Below are positions 51,375 through 59,028 of a stretch of 64,000 bases of DNA, one piece after another. The notes under the pieces were generated by a model. The model made no database searches. It saw only the letters and a list, made by a program, of their open reading frames with translations, and had not been told where the DNA came from. Within the stretch, counting starts at the first letter, position 1. The number at the start of each line of letters is the position of its first letter. The stretch is from NCBI GenBank assembly GCA_963692995.1, contig OY843611.1, positions 2,976,001 to 3,040,000 of the forward strand, written 5' to 3'. This DNA comes from Bin87 sp963692995. Its GTDB lineage: Bacteria; Chloroflexota; Dehalococcoidia; Lucifugimonadales; UBA3495. Position numbers and translations under genes: made by a program.

Positions 51375-52871
51375 ATGCCCAGCGGGTGCAACGTGCCCAG
51401 CCGAACTATATTCACCGGCGACAACCTGGACATCCTCCGGGGCGTCAACTCCGAGTGCGTTGACCTCATCTATCTGGACCCGCCTTTCAACTCCAACCGG
51501 ACTTATCCCGCGCCGCTGGCCAGCGAGGCGCGGGGCGCCGAGTTTGACGATGTATGGACGTTGGACGATATGAAAGCGGAATGGGTTGATGAGATTGAAT
51601 ATCGCCTTCCGGCGCTGTTTCATCTCATCAACGGGGCGAGGTTGTCCCATGGCGAGAGCATGGCCGGCTACCTCACCTTCATGAGCATCCGGCTGCTGGA
51701 ATTGCACCGGGTGCTGAAATCGACGGGCAGCATCTACCTGCACTGCGACGATACCGCCGGCCACTATTTGCAATCGGCAATGGATGCGATCTTTGGCTGG
51801 CAACGCCACCAGGCGACGATTAGCTGGCGACGGACCTCAGCGCACAATGACGCGCGCACCTTTGCCAGAGTTACCGACCGTATCCTGTTCTATAGTCGGC
51901 GCAACGCCATAAACACCGATGCTATTCGGATTCCACTGGATGATGATTACGTGGAACGGTTTTACCGCTTCGCGGACGAGCGCGGCAAGTATCAGATGGG
52001 AGATCTCACCGCGCCACGCCCGGGCGCCGGCGAAACCGGGCAGCCGTGGCGCGGGTATGACCCAAACTTGCGCGGCCGGCAGTGGAACGCGCCCTTGCGC
52101 GGGCGTTATGCGGCGTGGATTGAAACGAACGTCATTGCCGGATACCGGAGCATCGCAAGTCCGCTGGCTCGGCTGGACGCATTGGACGCGGCCGGGCTGA
52201 TTGCTTATCCAGCCAGCGGAAATATGCCGCGCCTAAAACGCTACCTTGCGGAGAATCCGGGACAGACTCCAACAGACCAATGGACGGACATACGCCCGGT
52301 CAGCGCCTGGTCAAGGGAACGCACCGGCTGGCGGACGCAAAAGCCGCTGGCGCTGCTGGAACGCATCATCAACGCATCGTCCAACCCCGGAGACTTGGCG
52401 CTGGACCCGTTCTGCGGCTGCGCCACTGCCTGCATCGCCGCCGAAAAGCTGGGACGACAGTGGATTGGCATCGACATACTGCCCCAGGCTGCCGAGGTGC
52501 TGGCCCAACGGGCCAGGCGGGAATTGCAGATACCGATGAACGGCGACGACGAAATGCCGTGGGAGGACTGGACTCCGATGGTTCTGCGAGAACCGCCCCG
52601 GAGGAATGACCTGACGCTGTTGAGCCCGGCTGATGCTCAATCGGACCGGGCCCTGCTATATCGCAGTCAAAATGGCAAGTGCGCCGGCTGCGAGTATGAA
52701 CTGCCGCTGCACGTGCTAACCATTGACCACATCAGGCCGCGCTCCCGGGGTGGCCTGGATGCTATCGGCAAACTGCAACTGACGTGCCACACTTGCAACG
52801 CCATCAAGGGCAACCGGGACATGGGGTATCTGAAACAGCAATTGCAGATACGGGGGATATTGAGAGTTTAG
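51375..52871 (+). CDS. Beta-class DNA methyltransferase fused to an HNH endonuclease
   Basis: A 498-residue protein; ATG 51375 follows GGAGGTAGCCCC. The N-terminal part is an amino-methyltransferase with catalytic motif IV first (DLIYLDPPFNS, DPPF at 35-38), a target-recognition region in the middle and the AdoMet motif I late (LALDPFCGCATACIAAEKLG), the beta-class order. The C-terminal ~65 residues form a zinc HNH nuclease: C436/C439, catalytic D-H at 451-452 (LTIDHIRPRSRGG), C471/C474 and N475. Both domains look intact. It may be a one-chain restriction-modification enzyme or a phage-type methylase with a homing-like nuclease. A terminator follows. Confidence 0.88.
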   Translation: MPSGCNVPSRTIFTGDNLDILRGVNSECVDLIYLDPPFNSNRTYPAPLASEARGAEFDDVWTLDDMKAEWVDEIEYRLPALFHLINGARLSHGESMAGYLTFMSIRLLELHRVLKSTGSIYLHCDDTAGHYLQSAMDAIFGWQRHQATISWRRTSAHNDARTFARVTDRILFYSRRNAINTDAIRIPLDDDYVERFYRFADERGKYQMGDLTAPRPGAGETGQPWRGYDPNLRGRQWNAPLRGRYAAWIETNVIAGYRSIASPLARLDALDAAGLIAYPASGNMPRLKRYLAENPGQTPTDQWTDIRPVSAWSRERTGWRTQKPLALLERIINASSNPGDLALDPFCGCATACIAAEKLGRQWIGIDILPQAAEVLAQRARRELQIPMNGDDEMPWEDWTPMVLREPPRRNDLTLLSPADAQSDRALLYRSQNGKCAGCEYELPLHVLTIDHIRPRSRGGLDAIGKLQLTCHTCNAIKGNRDMGYLKQQLQIRGILRV

Positions 52872-52955
52872 TACCAAGTCAATACTCCATTATCCGTTTG
52901 TTATACTCTGTTATTCTGGAAGAACATCAAAAACACCCCACTCATTGGCTGGTTC

Positions 52956-52994
52956 GTCCGGTGTCGCTCCACATTGCGGCGCCGGACATTTTTT
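52956..52994 (+). terminator. Rho-independent terminator after the methyltransferase-HNH gene
   Basis: The stem GTCCGGTG / CGCCGGAC (8 positions, one G-T) closes a 16-nt loop and is followed at once by ATTTTTTG, 85 bp after the stop codon. The AT-rich DNA before it (52872-52930) has no gene. Confidence 0.7.
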
Positions 52995-53107
52995 GACCGT
53001 AAGGCTGTAGCGAGCATAAACGAGCCCCGGCGCAGCTTGCAACTTTCACCTTTTGCTATACTGCCGGCATACTGTCCTGAATGCGAGGAACCAAAAGGAT
53101 GTGCCCC

Positions 53108-54514
53108 ATGCCCACCAACTCACTGCCCTCCACCCTCGGCGAACTGCGTGAGAGCGGCTACCAGTCGGTTTCCGTGCGCGAGGAAATCCGTCGCAACCTG
53201 ATTGCCAAGATCCGCGCCGAGGAGCCGGTCTTTCCCGGCATCATCGGCTTCGACCAGACTGTGATACCGCAGCTGGAAAACGCCATACTGGCCGGGCAGG
53301 ACATCATCCTGCTGGGCGAACGTGGGCAGGCCAAGACCCGACTCATCCGCGAGATGGTCAACCTGCTGGACGAACAACTCCCGGTCATCGCCGGCAGCGA
53401 GCTGAACGACGATCCGTACCATCCGCTCAGCCCCGACGCGAAGCAGCTGGTGGCCGACCGGGGCGATGACACCCCCGTGGCCTGGATCGGGCGGGAGCTG
53501 CGCTACTCGGAAAAGCTGGCAACGCCCGACATCTCCATTGCCGACCTGATCGGCGAGATCGACCCCATCAAGGTTGCCGAGGGCCGGCACCTGTCGGATG
53601 AAACCGCCATCCACTACGGCCTGGTTCCCCGCACCAACCGGGGCATCTTCTGCATCAACGAGCTGCCCGACCTGGCCGAACGCATCCAGGTGGGCCTGTT
53701 CAACCTGATGGAGGAACGGGACGTGCAGATCAAGGGCTACCGCATCCGGATGCCCCTGGACGTCTTCGTAGTCGCCACCGCCAACCCCGAGGACTACACC
53801 AACCGGGGACGCATCGTGACGCCGCTGAAAGACCGCTACGGCGCGCAAATCCACACCCACTACCCGCAAGCGCTGGAAGAAGAAATCGCCATCATGGAGC
53901 AGGAGCGCAACCGCTTCCCTAACGAAGACCAGGTGTTCGTCCCCAGCTTTATGACCGAAATCATCGCCGAGGTCACGTCGCGGGCGCGGGCCAGCAACGA
54001 AATCAACCAGCGTTCCGGCGTCAGCGTGCGCGTGTCAATTTCCAACTACGAGACCCTCATCAGCAACGCCCTGCGCCGCAGCATTCGGCAGGACGAAAGC
54101 GTCGTTTGCCCGCGCGTTAGCGACCTGCCCTATCTCGTCGCTTCGCTGGGCGGCAAGATTGAGATGGAAACCTTCGGCGAGGGCCGGGAGGATCGCCTGG
54201 TAGAAGACCTCACCAAGCGGGCGACGCTGGCCATCTTCAGCCGCTACTGCAACGTGGACGACCTGGAAGACATCGTGATGGCCTTTGACCTGGGCAACGC
54301 GGTGGAAACGGGCAGCGACGCGCCGTCCGCGTCGTACACGTCGGCGTTGAGAAACATCCCGGGCCTGTCATCCATCGTAGCCATCCTCACCGGCGACGAC
54401 CCGCGGCCCGAGGTTCAGGCCTCTGCGGTGGAATTCGTGCTGGAAGGGCTGCACCTGAACCGCCGGCTCAACTGCGCCCGCACGCCGGCCGGCGGCTACC
54501 GCTACGCGAGATAA
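53108..54514 (+). CDS. MoxR/magnesium-chelatase-type AAA+ ATPase
   Basis: A 468-residue AAA+ protein of the MoxR/ChlI clade. The Walker A equivalent is GERGQAKT (70-77), the Walker B region GIFCINELPDL (~176-186), then PLDVFVVATANPEDYTNRGR (sensor 1) and VSVRVSISNYETL (sensor 2 area). ATG 53108 follows AAGGATGTGCCCC. Such ATPases normally act with a VWA-domain partner to insert metal or remodel proteins, but none is adjacent; the next gene is a Uma2 nuclease. A TATACT box lies near 53057. Confidence 0.85.
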   Translation: MPTNSLPSTLGELRESGYQSVSVREEIRRNLIAKIRAEEPVFPGIIGFDQTVIPQLENAILAGQDIILLGERGQAKTRLIREMVNLLDEQLPVIAGSELNDDPYHPLSPDAKQLVADRGDDTPVAWIGRELRYSEKLATPDISIADLIGEIDPIKVAEGRHLSDETAIHYGLVPRTNRGIFCINELPDLAERIQVGLFNLMEERDVQIKGYRIRMPLDVFVVATANPEDYTNRGRIVTPLKDRYGAQIHTHYPQALEEEIAIMEQERNRFPNEDQVFVPSFMTEIIAEVTSRARASNEINQRSGVSVRVSISNYETLISNALRRSIRQDESVVCPRVSDLPYLVASLGGKIEMETFGEGREDRLVEDLTKRATLAIFSRYCNVDDLEDIVMAFDLGNAVETGSDAPSASYTSALRNIPGLSSIVAILTGDDPRPEVQASAVEFVLEGLHLNRRLNCARTPAGGYRYAR

Positions 54515-54534
54515 TACAATAACGGAGATTTCCG

Positions 54535-55107
54535 ATGACCATACAGAACCCAACCGTCGCGCCGCCGGTTACGCTGGCGGAGTATGCCGCTCTGCCCAAG
54601 CACCCGCGCTATGAACTGGTCAAAGGAGTTTTAGTCGAGCTGATGGTCGCATCCGACGAGCACGAAGAAACCGCCGCCCTCGTTACTATTAACTTGGGCA
54701 ATCACGTCTATCCCAACCGGCTGGGCAAGGTGTACACCGGCAACCGGGGCTACGTCACCGGCCCGGATTCGCCGGCCACGTCGCGGATGGCCGACGTATC
54801 CTTCATCTCCACGGCGCGGCTGAAGCCCGATATTCTGGGCAAACTCTACGACGGCGCCCCCGACCTGGCCGTAGAGATACTGTCGGAAAGCAATACGCCG
54901 GGGGAAATGGCGCAGAAGATCGCGGAATACCTGAACGCCGGCAGCCGGGCGGTCTGGGTGATTGACAGCAACGCGCGCACCCTGACGGTGCATACCCACG
55001 ACGCCCCGCCGCCGGTTCTGACGGACGCCGACACCGTGGACGGCGGGGAGTACCTGCCCGGCTTCATCGGCGCCGTGGCCGGCCTGCTGCCGGCCGCTAC
55101 GGGCTAG
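54535..55107 (+). CDS. Uma2 (DUF820) family putative nuclease, second copy
   Basis: A 190-residue Uma2 protein of the common short type: LAEYAALPKHPRYELVKGVL at the N-terminus, PDSPATSRMADVSFIS, and the PD-(D/E)xK-like core APDLAVEILSESNTPGEMAQ-KIAEYLNAG, then VWVIDSNARTLTVHT. CGGAGATTTCCG precedes the ATG, 20 bp after the AAA+ gene, suggesting cotranscription. It is not closely similar to the 249-residue Uma2 protein at 36494. Confidence 0.85.
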   Translation: MTIQNPTVAPPVTLAEYAALPKHPRYELVKGVLVELMVASDEHEETAALVTINLGNHVYPNRLGKVYTGNRGYVTGPDSPATSRMADVSFISTARLKPDILGKLYDGAPDLAVEILSESNTPGEMAQKIAEYLNAGSRAVWVIDSNARTLTVHTHDAPPPVLTDADTVDGGEYLPGFIGAVAGLLPAATG

Positions 55108-55131
55108 ATGCCGCGGACTAGATACCGCGGG

Positions 55132-55461
55132 CTAGACGATGGAGGCGCGCCGGCCCAGGGTGATCCCGTCGGGCAGGGCGATGGTGGCCTTCAGGTTGCG
55201 GAACAGCAGGAACCGGCTCATCGATACCGAAACTTGCCGGGCGTACTCGGCGATGCCGGGAGCCATGAAAAGCCGGATGTCGTCGTGATCAGCCGGCTCG
55301 TAGGATTCCAGGCTGCGACGGCGGCGGACGTTGGTATCGACCGATACCTCAACGGACTCGCCGCCTCAACCCTTCCAGCAGATGAGGTCAATTACGGCCT
55401 GGCCGCCCTTGCTGCGGATGAACTGAGCGGCTTCAGGGGTTATTTGAAGATCGGCGGGCAT
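55132..55461 (-). CDS. HesB/IscA-like protein with in-frame UGA (putative selenoprotein)
   Basis: From ATG 55461 the frame runs 109 codons with one TGA at codon 32 (55366-55368) and ends at TAG 55132. The N-terminus LQITPEAAQFIRSKGGQAVI followed by DLICWKG-[TGA]-GGESVEVS is the HesB/IscA-like layout, in which G-C-x-G carries the first metal-binding cysteine. The TGA sits at that cysteine (G-U-G-G). HesB-like selenoproteins are a known bacterial family. Downstream codons stay in frame with sensible sequence (LESYEPADHDDIRLFMAPG). A large hairpin starting directly after the UGA has a GGUC apical loop. Function is inferred only: Fe-S- or thiol-related. The usual C-terminal CGCG pair of IscA is absent. 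Confidence 0.85.
55320..55365 (-). promoter_or_regulatory. Candidate bacterial SECIS hairpin of the HesB-like gene
   Basis: Starting at the base after UGA: GGCGGCG pairs with CGCCGCC (7 bp), CGUU with AACG, then a GA bulge, GGUAUC pairs with GAUACC, and the apical loop is GGUC. The loop begins 23 nt after UGA. The GGU-containing loop and spacing match the E. coli fdhF element. Confidence 0.82.
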
Positions 55462-55516
55462 GGTGTAGCTCAAGTCCGGTGTAGCTCAAGTCCAATGATG
55501 GTGTAGCGCAGTCCAA
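55443..55516. repeat. 16-bp tandem repeat GGTGTAGCTCAAGTCC upstream of the HesB-like gene
   Basis: Two perfect copies (about 55462-55493) and a third variant GGTGTAGCGCAGTCC (55500-55514) form the immediate 5' leader of the minus-strand gene. No ribosome site better than GAGC is visible. Confidence 0.75.
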
Positions 55517-55608
55517 CGGCGGTACGTCCCACGGCGCGTCGGGGTCGAGGATACTTTCACCCGCAACGCCAACCGTAGGCGGTTGAAACAAGCATGATCT
55601 TGGAGCCA

Positions 55609-55614
55609 ATTATA
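55609..55614 (-). promoter_or_regulatory. Consensus -10 box (TATAAT) upstream of the HesB-like gene
   Basis: A perfect TATAAT on the minus strand, about 150 nt before the start codon. No good -35 is seen at 16-18 nt. Confidence 0.35.
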
Positions 55615-55634
55615 CTAGAGACTATTTACAAACT

Positions 55635-55665
55635 GGGAATAACGGAGTTTGCAAACACGGCCTAG
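55635..55665. repeat. Solo MITE right terminus
   Basis: GGGAATAACGGAGTTTGCAA followed by ACACGGCCTAG matches the outer 31 bp of the MITE family without its palindromic core. Confidence 0.7.
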
Positions 55666-55671
55666 TACGAT

Positions 55672-56271
55672 CTATGCCGCCGCCAGCAGCAGCGTGTTCC
55701 TTGCCGCTATCGCCGCCGGGTGAACCGGAACGCCCTTATCCAGCAGGCGGGCCACATTCCTGGTCAGGAACATCGTCATGGCGGCCGGCAGGTCGTTTTC
55801 GGCGAGTTGCTGCAATTCCGGTTGCCAGGGGTAGCGGTTGATCTTCACGGGGTCCAGCTTGTCGGCGAGAAAGACGATGTGGGCGATGGTGTCGCCGCCG
55901 GCGGGATTGCCGACAGTGTGCCAGTAGATGGCGTCGTAGAGCGGCGGGTGCCCTAGGCCGTCCTCCCGCTTGAGCAGTTCCGCGCCCACCATGCCGTGCA
56001 GGATGGCCGGATTGCGCCGCTCTAAAGCGGTCACGGGAGGCAGGTCATACTCCTCCATGCGGAGCAGATTTTCCACGCCGGAGAAGTGTCTGGTGGCGTC
56101 GTGGGCCAGAGCGGCCAGCCCGATAGCCTCCGCGTCCTGCCCGTGTCGCTCGGCCAGCTCGCGGGCAATCTGCTCAACCCGCTGACAGTGTTCCAGCAGA
56201 CCGGGGGGCAACCGGCGCATCCGCCGCTGGATGCGGTCGAAAACGCGGCCGGAGATTTCGATGGTGGTCAT
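55672..56271 (-). CDS. HD-domain phosphohydrolase, YqeK-like
   Basis: A 199-residue HD hydrolase with GLLEHCQRVEQIARELAERH (first His), LAALAHDATRHF (HD pair), AILHGMVGAELLKR and IYWHTVGNPAGGDTIAHIVF-LADKLDP, the sequential pattern of the YqeK family (symmetrical Ap4A hydrolase). ATG 56271 is preceded by AAGGGTGACGACTCC. YqeK is usually linked to nadD/rsfS; that context is absent here. Confidence 0.8.
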   Translation of the reverse strand: MTTIEISGRVFDRIQRRMRRLPPGLLEHCQRVEQIARELAERHGQDAEAIGLAALAHDATRHFSGVENLLRMEEYDLPPVTALERRNPAILHGMVGAELLKREDGLGHPPLYDAIYWHTVGNPAGGDTIAHIVFLADKLDPVKINRYPWQPELQQLAENDLPAAMTMFLTRNVARLLDKGVPVHPAAIAARNTLLLAAA

Positions 56272-56326
56272 GGAGTCGTCACCCTTGTCTGTCTGGCAGC
56301 GATGAGGGCTTCGTATCAAGCCCGCG

Positions 56327-57124
56327 TCAGTCCATAGAGCGTTGTCGATACCGTTGCAAATCCTCTACAGTCACCTGCTCCGGTGCAACAATTTGATAAT
56401 GTTTCTCCGATATGATCCGAATTTCGTCGCCCTGCATCTCGAACTCGAAAAGAGCAAAGGTATCGTTCTCCATCATTTGCGCTGCTACCGGCCGGCAAAT
56501 GAGTGAGTTCCATCTTTGTTCGCACAAAGCAATATCTTGTTCAAGTTGCACTCGCCCAATCTGGTCACTTTCAGATTTCGCTTGCACGGGTATTATGTAC
56601 TGCGCTCCCCGTCTATCGATTCCCACATAAATCTCATCTGTCTCGACTTGTCCGATACCTTCGACGGTTGTCCTCAAGTGATTTTGCAGCGAATAGCAGG
56701 TTATTCCCAAGAACACATCTATCAAACGATTATACCGTAGTCGCGCCAGTAATGATTGCTCGTCGCTTTCGGAATGCCATGCCACTATCCCTGGAGTCGC
56801 ATCCGGTACCTTCGTTACCGCGAGGTCCAGATTGGGTGCAATGGGCCTGTCTGGAACCAATACAAGCCAGTAGATGCTTCTGCCGCCGCTCCGCAAAATC
56901 CATGTCTCGCCATCGGGCGCAGTTTGCATGATTTGACCGGGGCTCAAGCCCCGGTATCGGAAACTGTATGGTATGTCGCCCACATTGAGGGGACGTTCCA
57001 GGCCCAGATCCTCAGCGGCAGCAATCAGGTCTTGCCGGGTAAATTCGACCTGACGAGAACCAGGAACGTAATTGTCGAGGAAAACTTTCGTCAAGATTTG
57101 TTCATATGTGTTTGGTTTGCGCAT
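56327..57124 (-). CDS. Type II restriction endonuclease-like protein
   Basis: Reading from ATG 57124 (AAGGTG upstream; GTG 57133 also possible) gives about 265 residues, 13 bp after the methyltransferase stop. The N-terminal half looks like a winged-helix recognition region (YEQILTKVFLDNYVPGSRQV; FTRQDLIAAAEDLGL). The C-terminal half holds a PD-(D/E)xK-type core, VETDEIYVGIDRRGAQYIIP followed by VQAKSESDQIG, where D...Q-x-K replaces E-x-K. The position directly after a DNA methyltransferase supports the role. GC content is visibly lower than in flanking genes, suggesting transfer. Confidence 0.78.
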   Translation of the reverse strand: MRKPNTYEQILTKVFLDNYVPGSRQVEFTRQDLIAAAEDLGLERPLNVGDIPYSFRYRGLSPGQIMQTAPDGETWILRSGGRSIYWLVLVPDRPIAPNLDLAVTKVPDATPGIVAWHSESDEQSLLARLRYNRLIDVFLGITCYSLQNHLRTTVEGIGQVETDEIYVGIDRRGAQYIIPVQAKSESDQIGRVQLEQDIALCEQRWNSLICRPVAAQMMENDTFALFEFEMQGDEIRIISEKHYQIVAPEQVTVEDLQRYRQRSMD

Positions 57125-57137
57125 CTGCGGCACCTTG

Positions 57138-58463
57138 CTACCGGCGGTGTTGCCACTCCATCACAACGACCTCTTCCCGTAGATGCTGACCGGTGACAGT
57201 GGAAAATCTAGTACGGAAAAGATCAATCCCAATCACACGATAACCTAATGATTCCGCTATATCCGCCATTATCTGACCTGTTGGGATCATTACCCGGAGA
57301 AACGACGCCTGATCTCCTACCACATACGCCAGTTTAGCGCCTGGTCGTAGTACCGGTCGCAAAGAAGAGAGGTGCCTTAACATGCCGCCGAAATACAACC
57401 GTGTAACCCTAGAATACAGCCGCTCGAAACCTGAAGTTTTGCCTAGTTCGATACGCCGCCGCTCTATTGCGTCAGCTATAGATGTAATACTTCTGAAATC
57501 AGCCACCGGCTGATCATCAGTGTCGTTTTTATAAACCCCTCTGGTATTTGACCTCAAGAGGTTTTCCTTAACCTCCCGCAATTCTCGTCGGTTTGTAATC
57601 AGTCCTAAAATGACCGTCTCCAAACGAGTGGTCCGAGTATAATCTTTTTCGTTCGGATACGGCGGGGACGTGATCACAGCATCCACAGAATTAGGGTCAA
57701 GACATTGGTCCAACCTTCGGGCGTCAAACTTAATGACACGCGCCGGTACATCTGATCTTTCACGCACGAATCGCAAATCACCGGCGATCCGTTGTACACG
57801 TTGACCCCAATTTTCCAAGACCGGAGCATCAGCCTTAATTCGCCCCACTCCCACCTCTGGGCCGAACTTCAAATTGCTCACGCCGCTAACAAGCGCCCCT
57901 GCGAGAGCAAGCCTACCGAACCGGCGGAGTTTAGCATCCCCATTCCCATCGATTTCGCGCAACAGGGCCAATGTCTTTTGTACCGGAACGGGGCTGATAG
58001 AGTTTTTTATCAGCAATTTAGATTCCTCAAACCCCAAGAGGCCGCTGAGCGCGTCGGGGGATTTGAGCTCATTGAGCCGGCGGCTTTCCGTAGTTTGATC
58101 CGTATCCTCCATGGCTGCGTTGAAAGACTCAGCGACCTGCTGCGCGTAGTCCAGAACTTGATCGCTGCTCACCGACCAATCAACTTTAACTGAACTCGCG
58201 AAGCAAGCCATCGGATGCGAGTCCATGCCCACACTAGGTATGCCCGTCTTCTTGCATTCCACCAATGTGGTTCCCGCTCCACAGAAAGGGTCCAGGACGA
58301 CTTGGGAGCCGTCGATGCCAAATCGTTCAATGTACGATCTGACCAAGTGAGGCGGAAACGACTGAATGACACGATACCAGTCATGGACGCCCCGGTCATC
58401 CACGAGCAGCCTGTTCTGACTGGCCGCATGGCCTCTGTCAGTTGCGGGTGTTCTGCCGAGCAT
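57138..58463 (-). CDS. DNA methyltransferase of a type II restriction-modification pair (N4-C or N6-A)
   Basis: A 441-residue amino-methyltransferase. The AdoMet motif I comes first (VVLDPFCGAGTTLVECKKTG, with DPFCGAGT at 58-65), followed much later by catalytic motif IV VDAVITSPPYPNEKDYTRTT (SPPY, more typical of N4-cytosine enzymes). The start at ATG 58463 is chosen because the upstream extension is low-complexity; there is no strong ribosome site. It protects against the endonuclease encoded next. AT-richer codon use than neighbours indicates horizontal acquisition of the pair. Confidence 0.87.
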   Translation of the reverse strand: MLGRTPATDRGHAASQNRLLVDDRGVHDWYRVIQSFPPHLVRSYIERFGIDGSQVVLDPFCGAGTTLVECKKTGIPSVGMDSHPMACFASSVKVDWSVSSDQVLDYAQQVAESFNAAMEDTDQTTESRRLNELKSPDALSGLLGFEESKLLIKNSISPVPVQKTLALLREIDGNGDAKLRRFGRLALAGALVSGVSNLKFGPEVGVGRIKADAPVLENWGQRVQRIAGDLRFVRERSDVPARVIKFDARRLDQCLDPNSVDAVITSPPYPNEKDYTRTTRLETVILGLITNRRELREVKENLLRSNTRGVYKNDTDDQPVADFRSITSIADAIERRRIELGKTSGFERLYSRVTRLYFGGMLRHLSSLRPVLRPGAKLAYVVGDQASFLRVMIPTGQIMADIAESLGYRVIGIDLFRTRFSTVTGQHLREEVVVMEWQHRR

Positions 58464-58539
58464 AATATTCACAGTGGCGCACAATACCCTTGGATTTTTA
58501 CGAGCAAAGCGCGGGAAAATAGCTCGCAGCGAAAGCGGG

Positions 58540-58896
58540 TTAGCCCATTTCCCCCAGCCCGCGCCCGCCCAGCAGGTGCATGTGGGGCCAGGCGATGGTC
58601 TGGCCGGCATCGCCGCCGTTGTTGACCACCAGGCGATAGCCGCTGATGGTCACGCCCTCGCGTCGGGCCATCTCGGCGGCGACGACGAACAAGTGCCCCA
58701 TGGTCGCCTCCATGGCCGGGCTGATGTAGTCCAGGCCGTTGATGGGCATGTTGGGGATGATAAGCAGATGCACCGGCGCCTTGGGGTTGATGTCGCGCAC
58801 CACGAAGCAGCGCTCGTCCCGATAGATAACATCGGGATGCAGCGGGTCGCGGGCCAGGGCAGCGAATGGCGAACTGCGGGCGGAGGTCATAGTCAT
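58540..58896 (-). CDS. HIT (histidine triad) family protein
   Basis: A 118-residue HIT-fold nucleotide hydrolase, HINT-like. DVIYRDERCFVVRDINPKAP and HLLIIPNMPINGLDYISP are typical, and YRLVVNNGGDAGQTI leads to the triad region. That region reads W-P-H-M-H-L-L, so the first His of H-x-H-x-H is Trp while the other two are kept. AGGAGTAACCTCCG precedes ATG 58896. It probably hydrolyses phosphoramidates of AMP or GMP. It is followed by a tandemly duplicated GGATGCGTGCCG spacer on its upstream side. Confidence 0.88.
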   Translation of the reverse strand: MTMTSARSSPFAALARDPLHPDVIYRDERCFVVRDINPKAPVHLLIIPNMPINGLDYISPAMEATMGHLFVVAAEMARREGVTISGYRLVVNNGGDAGQTIAWPHMHLLGGRGLGEMG

Positions 58897-58920
58897 CGGA
58901 GGTTACTCCTATAATCTAAT

Positions 58921-59028
58921 CTTTGCGGTGCATCGGATGCGTGCCGGTAGGATCTGTGCCGATAGGATGCGTGCCGGGACGAACAATTATTCGCCCCTGC
59001 TGTCGGAATTAGCTACGACCGGAATTAG
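58921..59028. repeat. Short tandem duplications in a gene gap
   Basis: GGATGCGTGCCGGTAGGATC is echoed as TAGGATGCGTGCCGGGAC (58936-58980), and GGAATTAGCTACGAC occurs twice (59005-59035). The second pair overlaps the end of the acyl-CoA dehydrogenase gene. Confidence 0.65.

Noticed and set aside
52872..52955. AT-rich segment after the methyltransferase-HNH gene as a possible origin or small RNA
   Set aside because: No repeated boxes or structure besides the terminator that follows.
55108..55506. Plus-strand frame of about 130 codons
   Set aside because: It is antisense to the HesB-like gene, which explains the open frame; the plus-strand product has no sensible composition.
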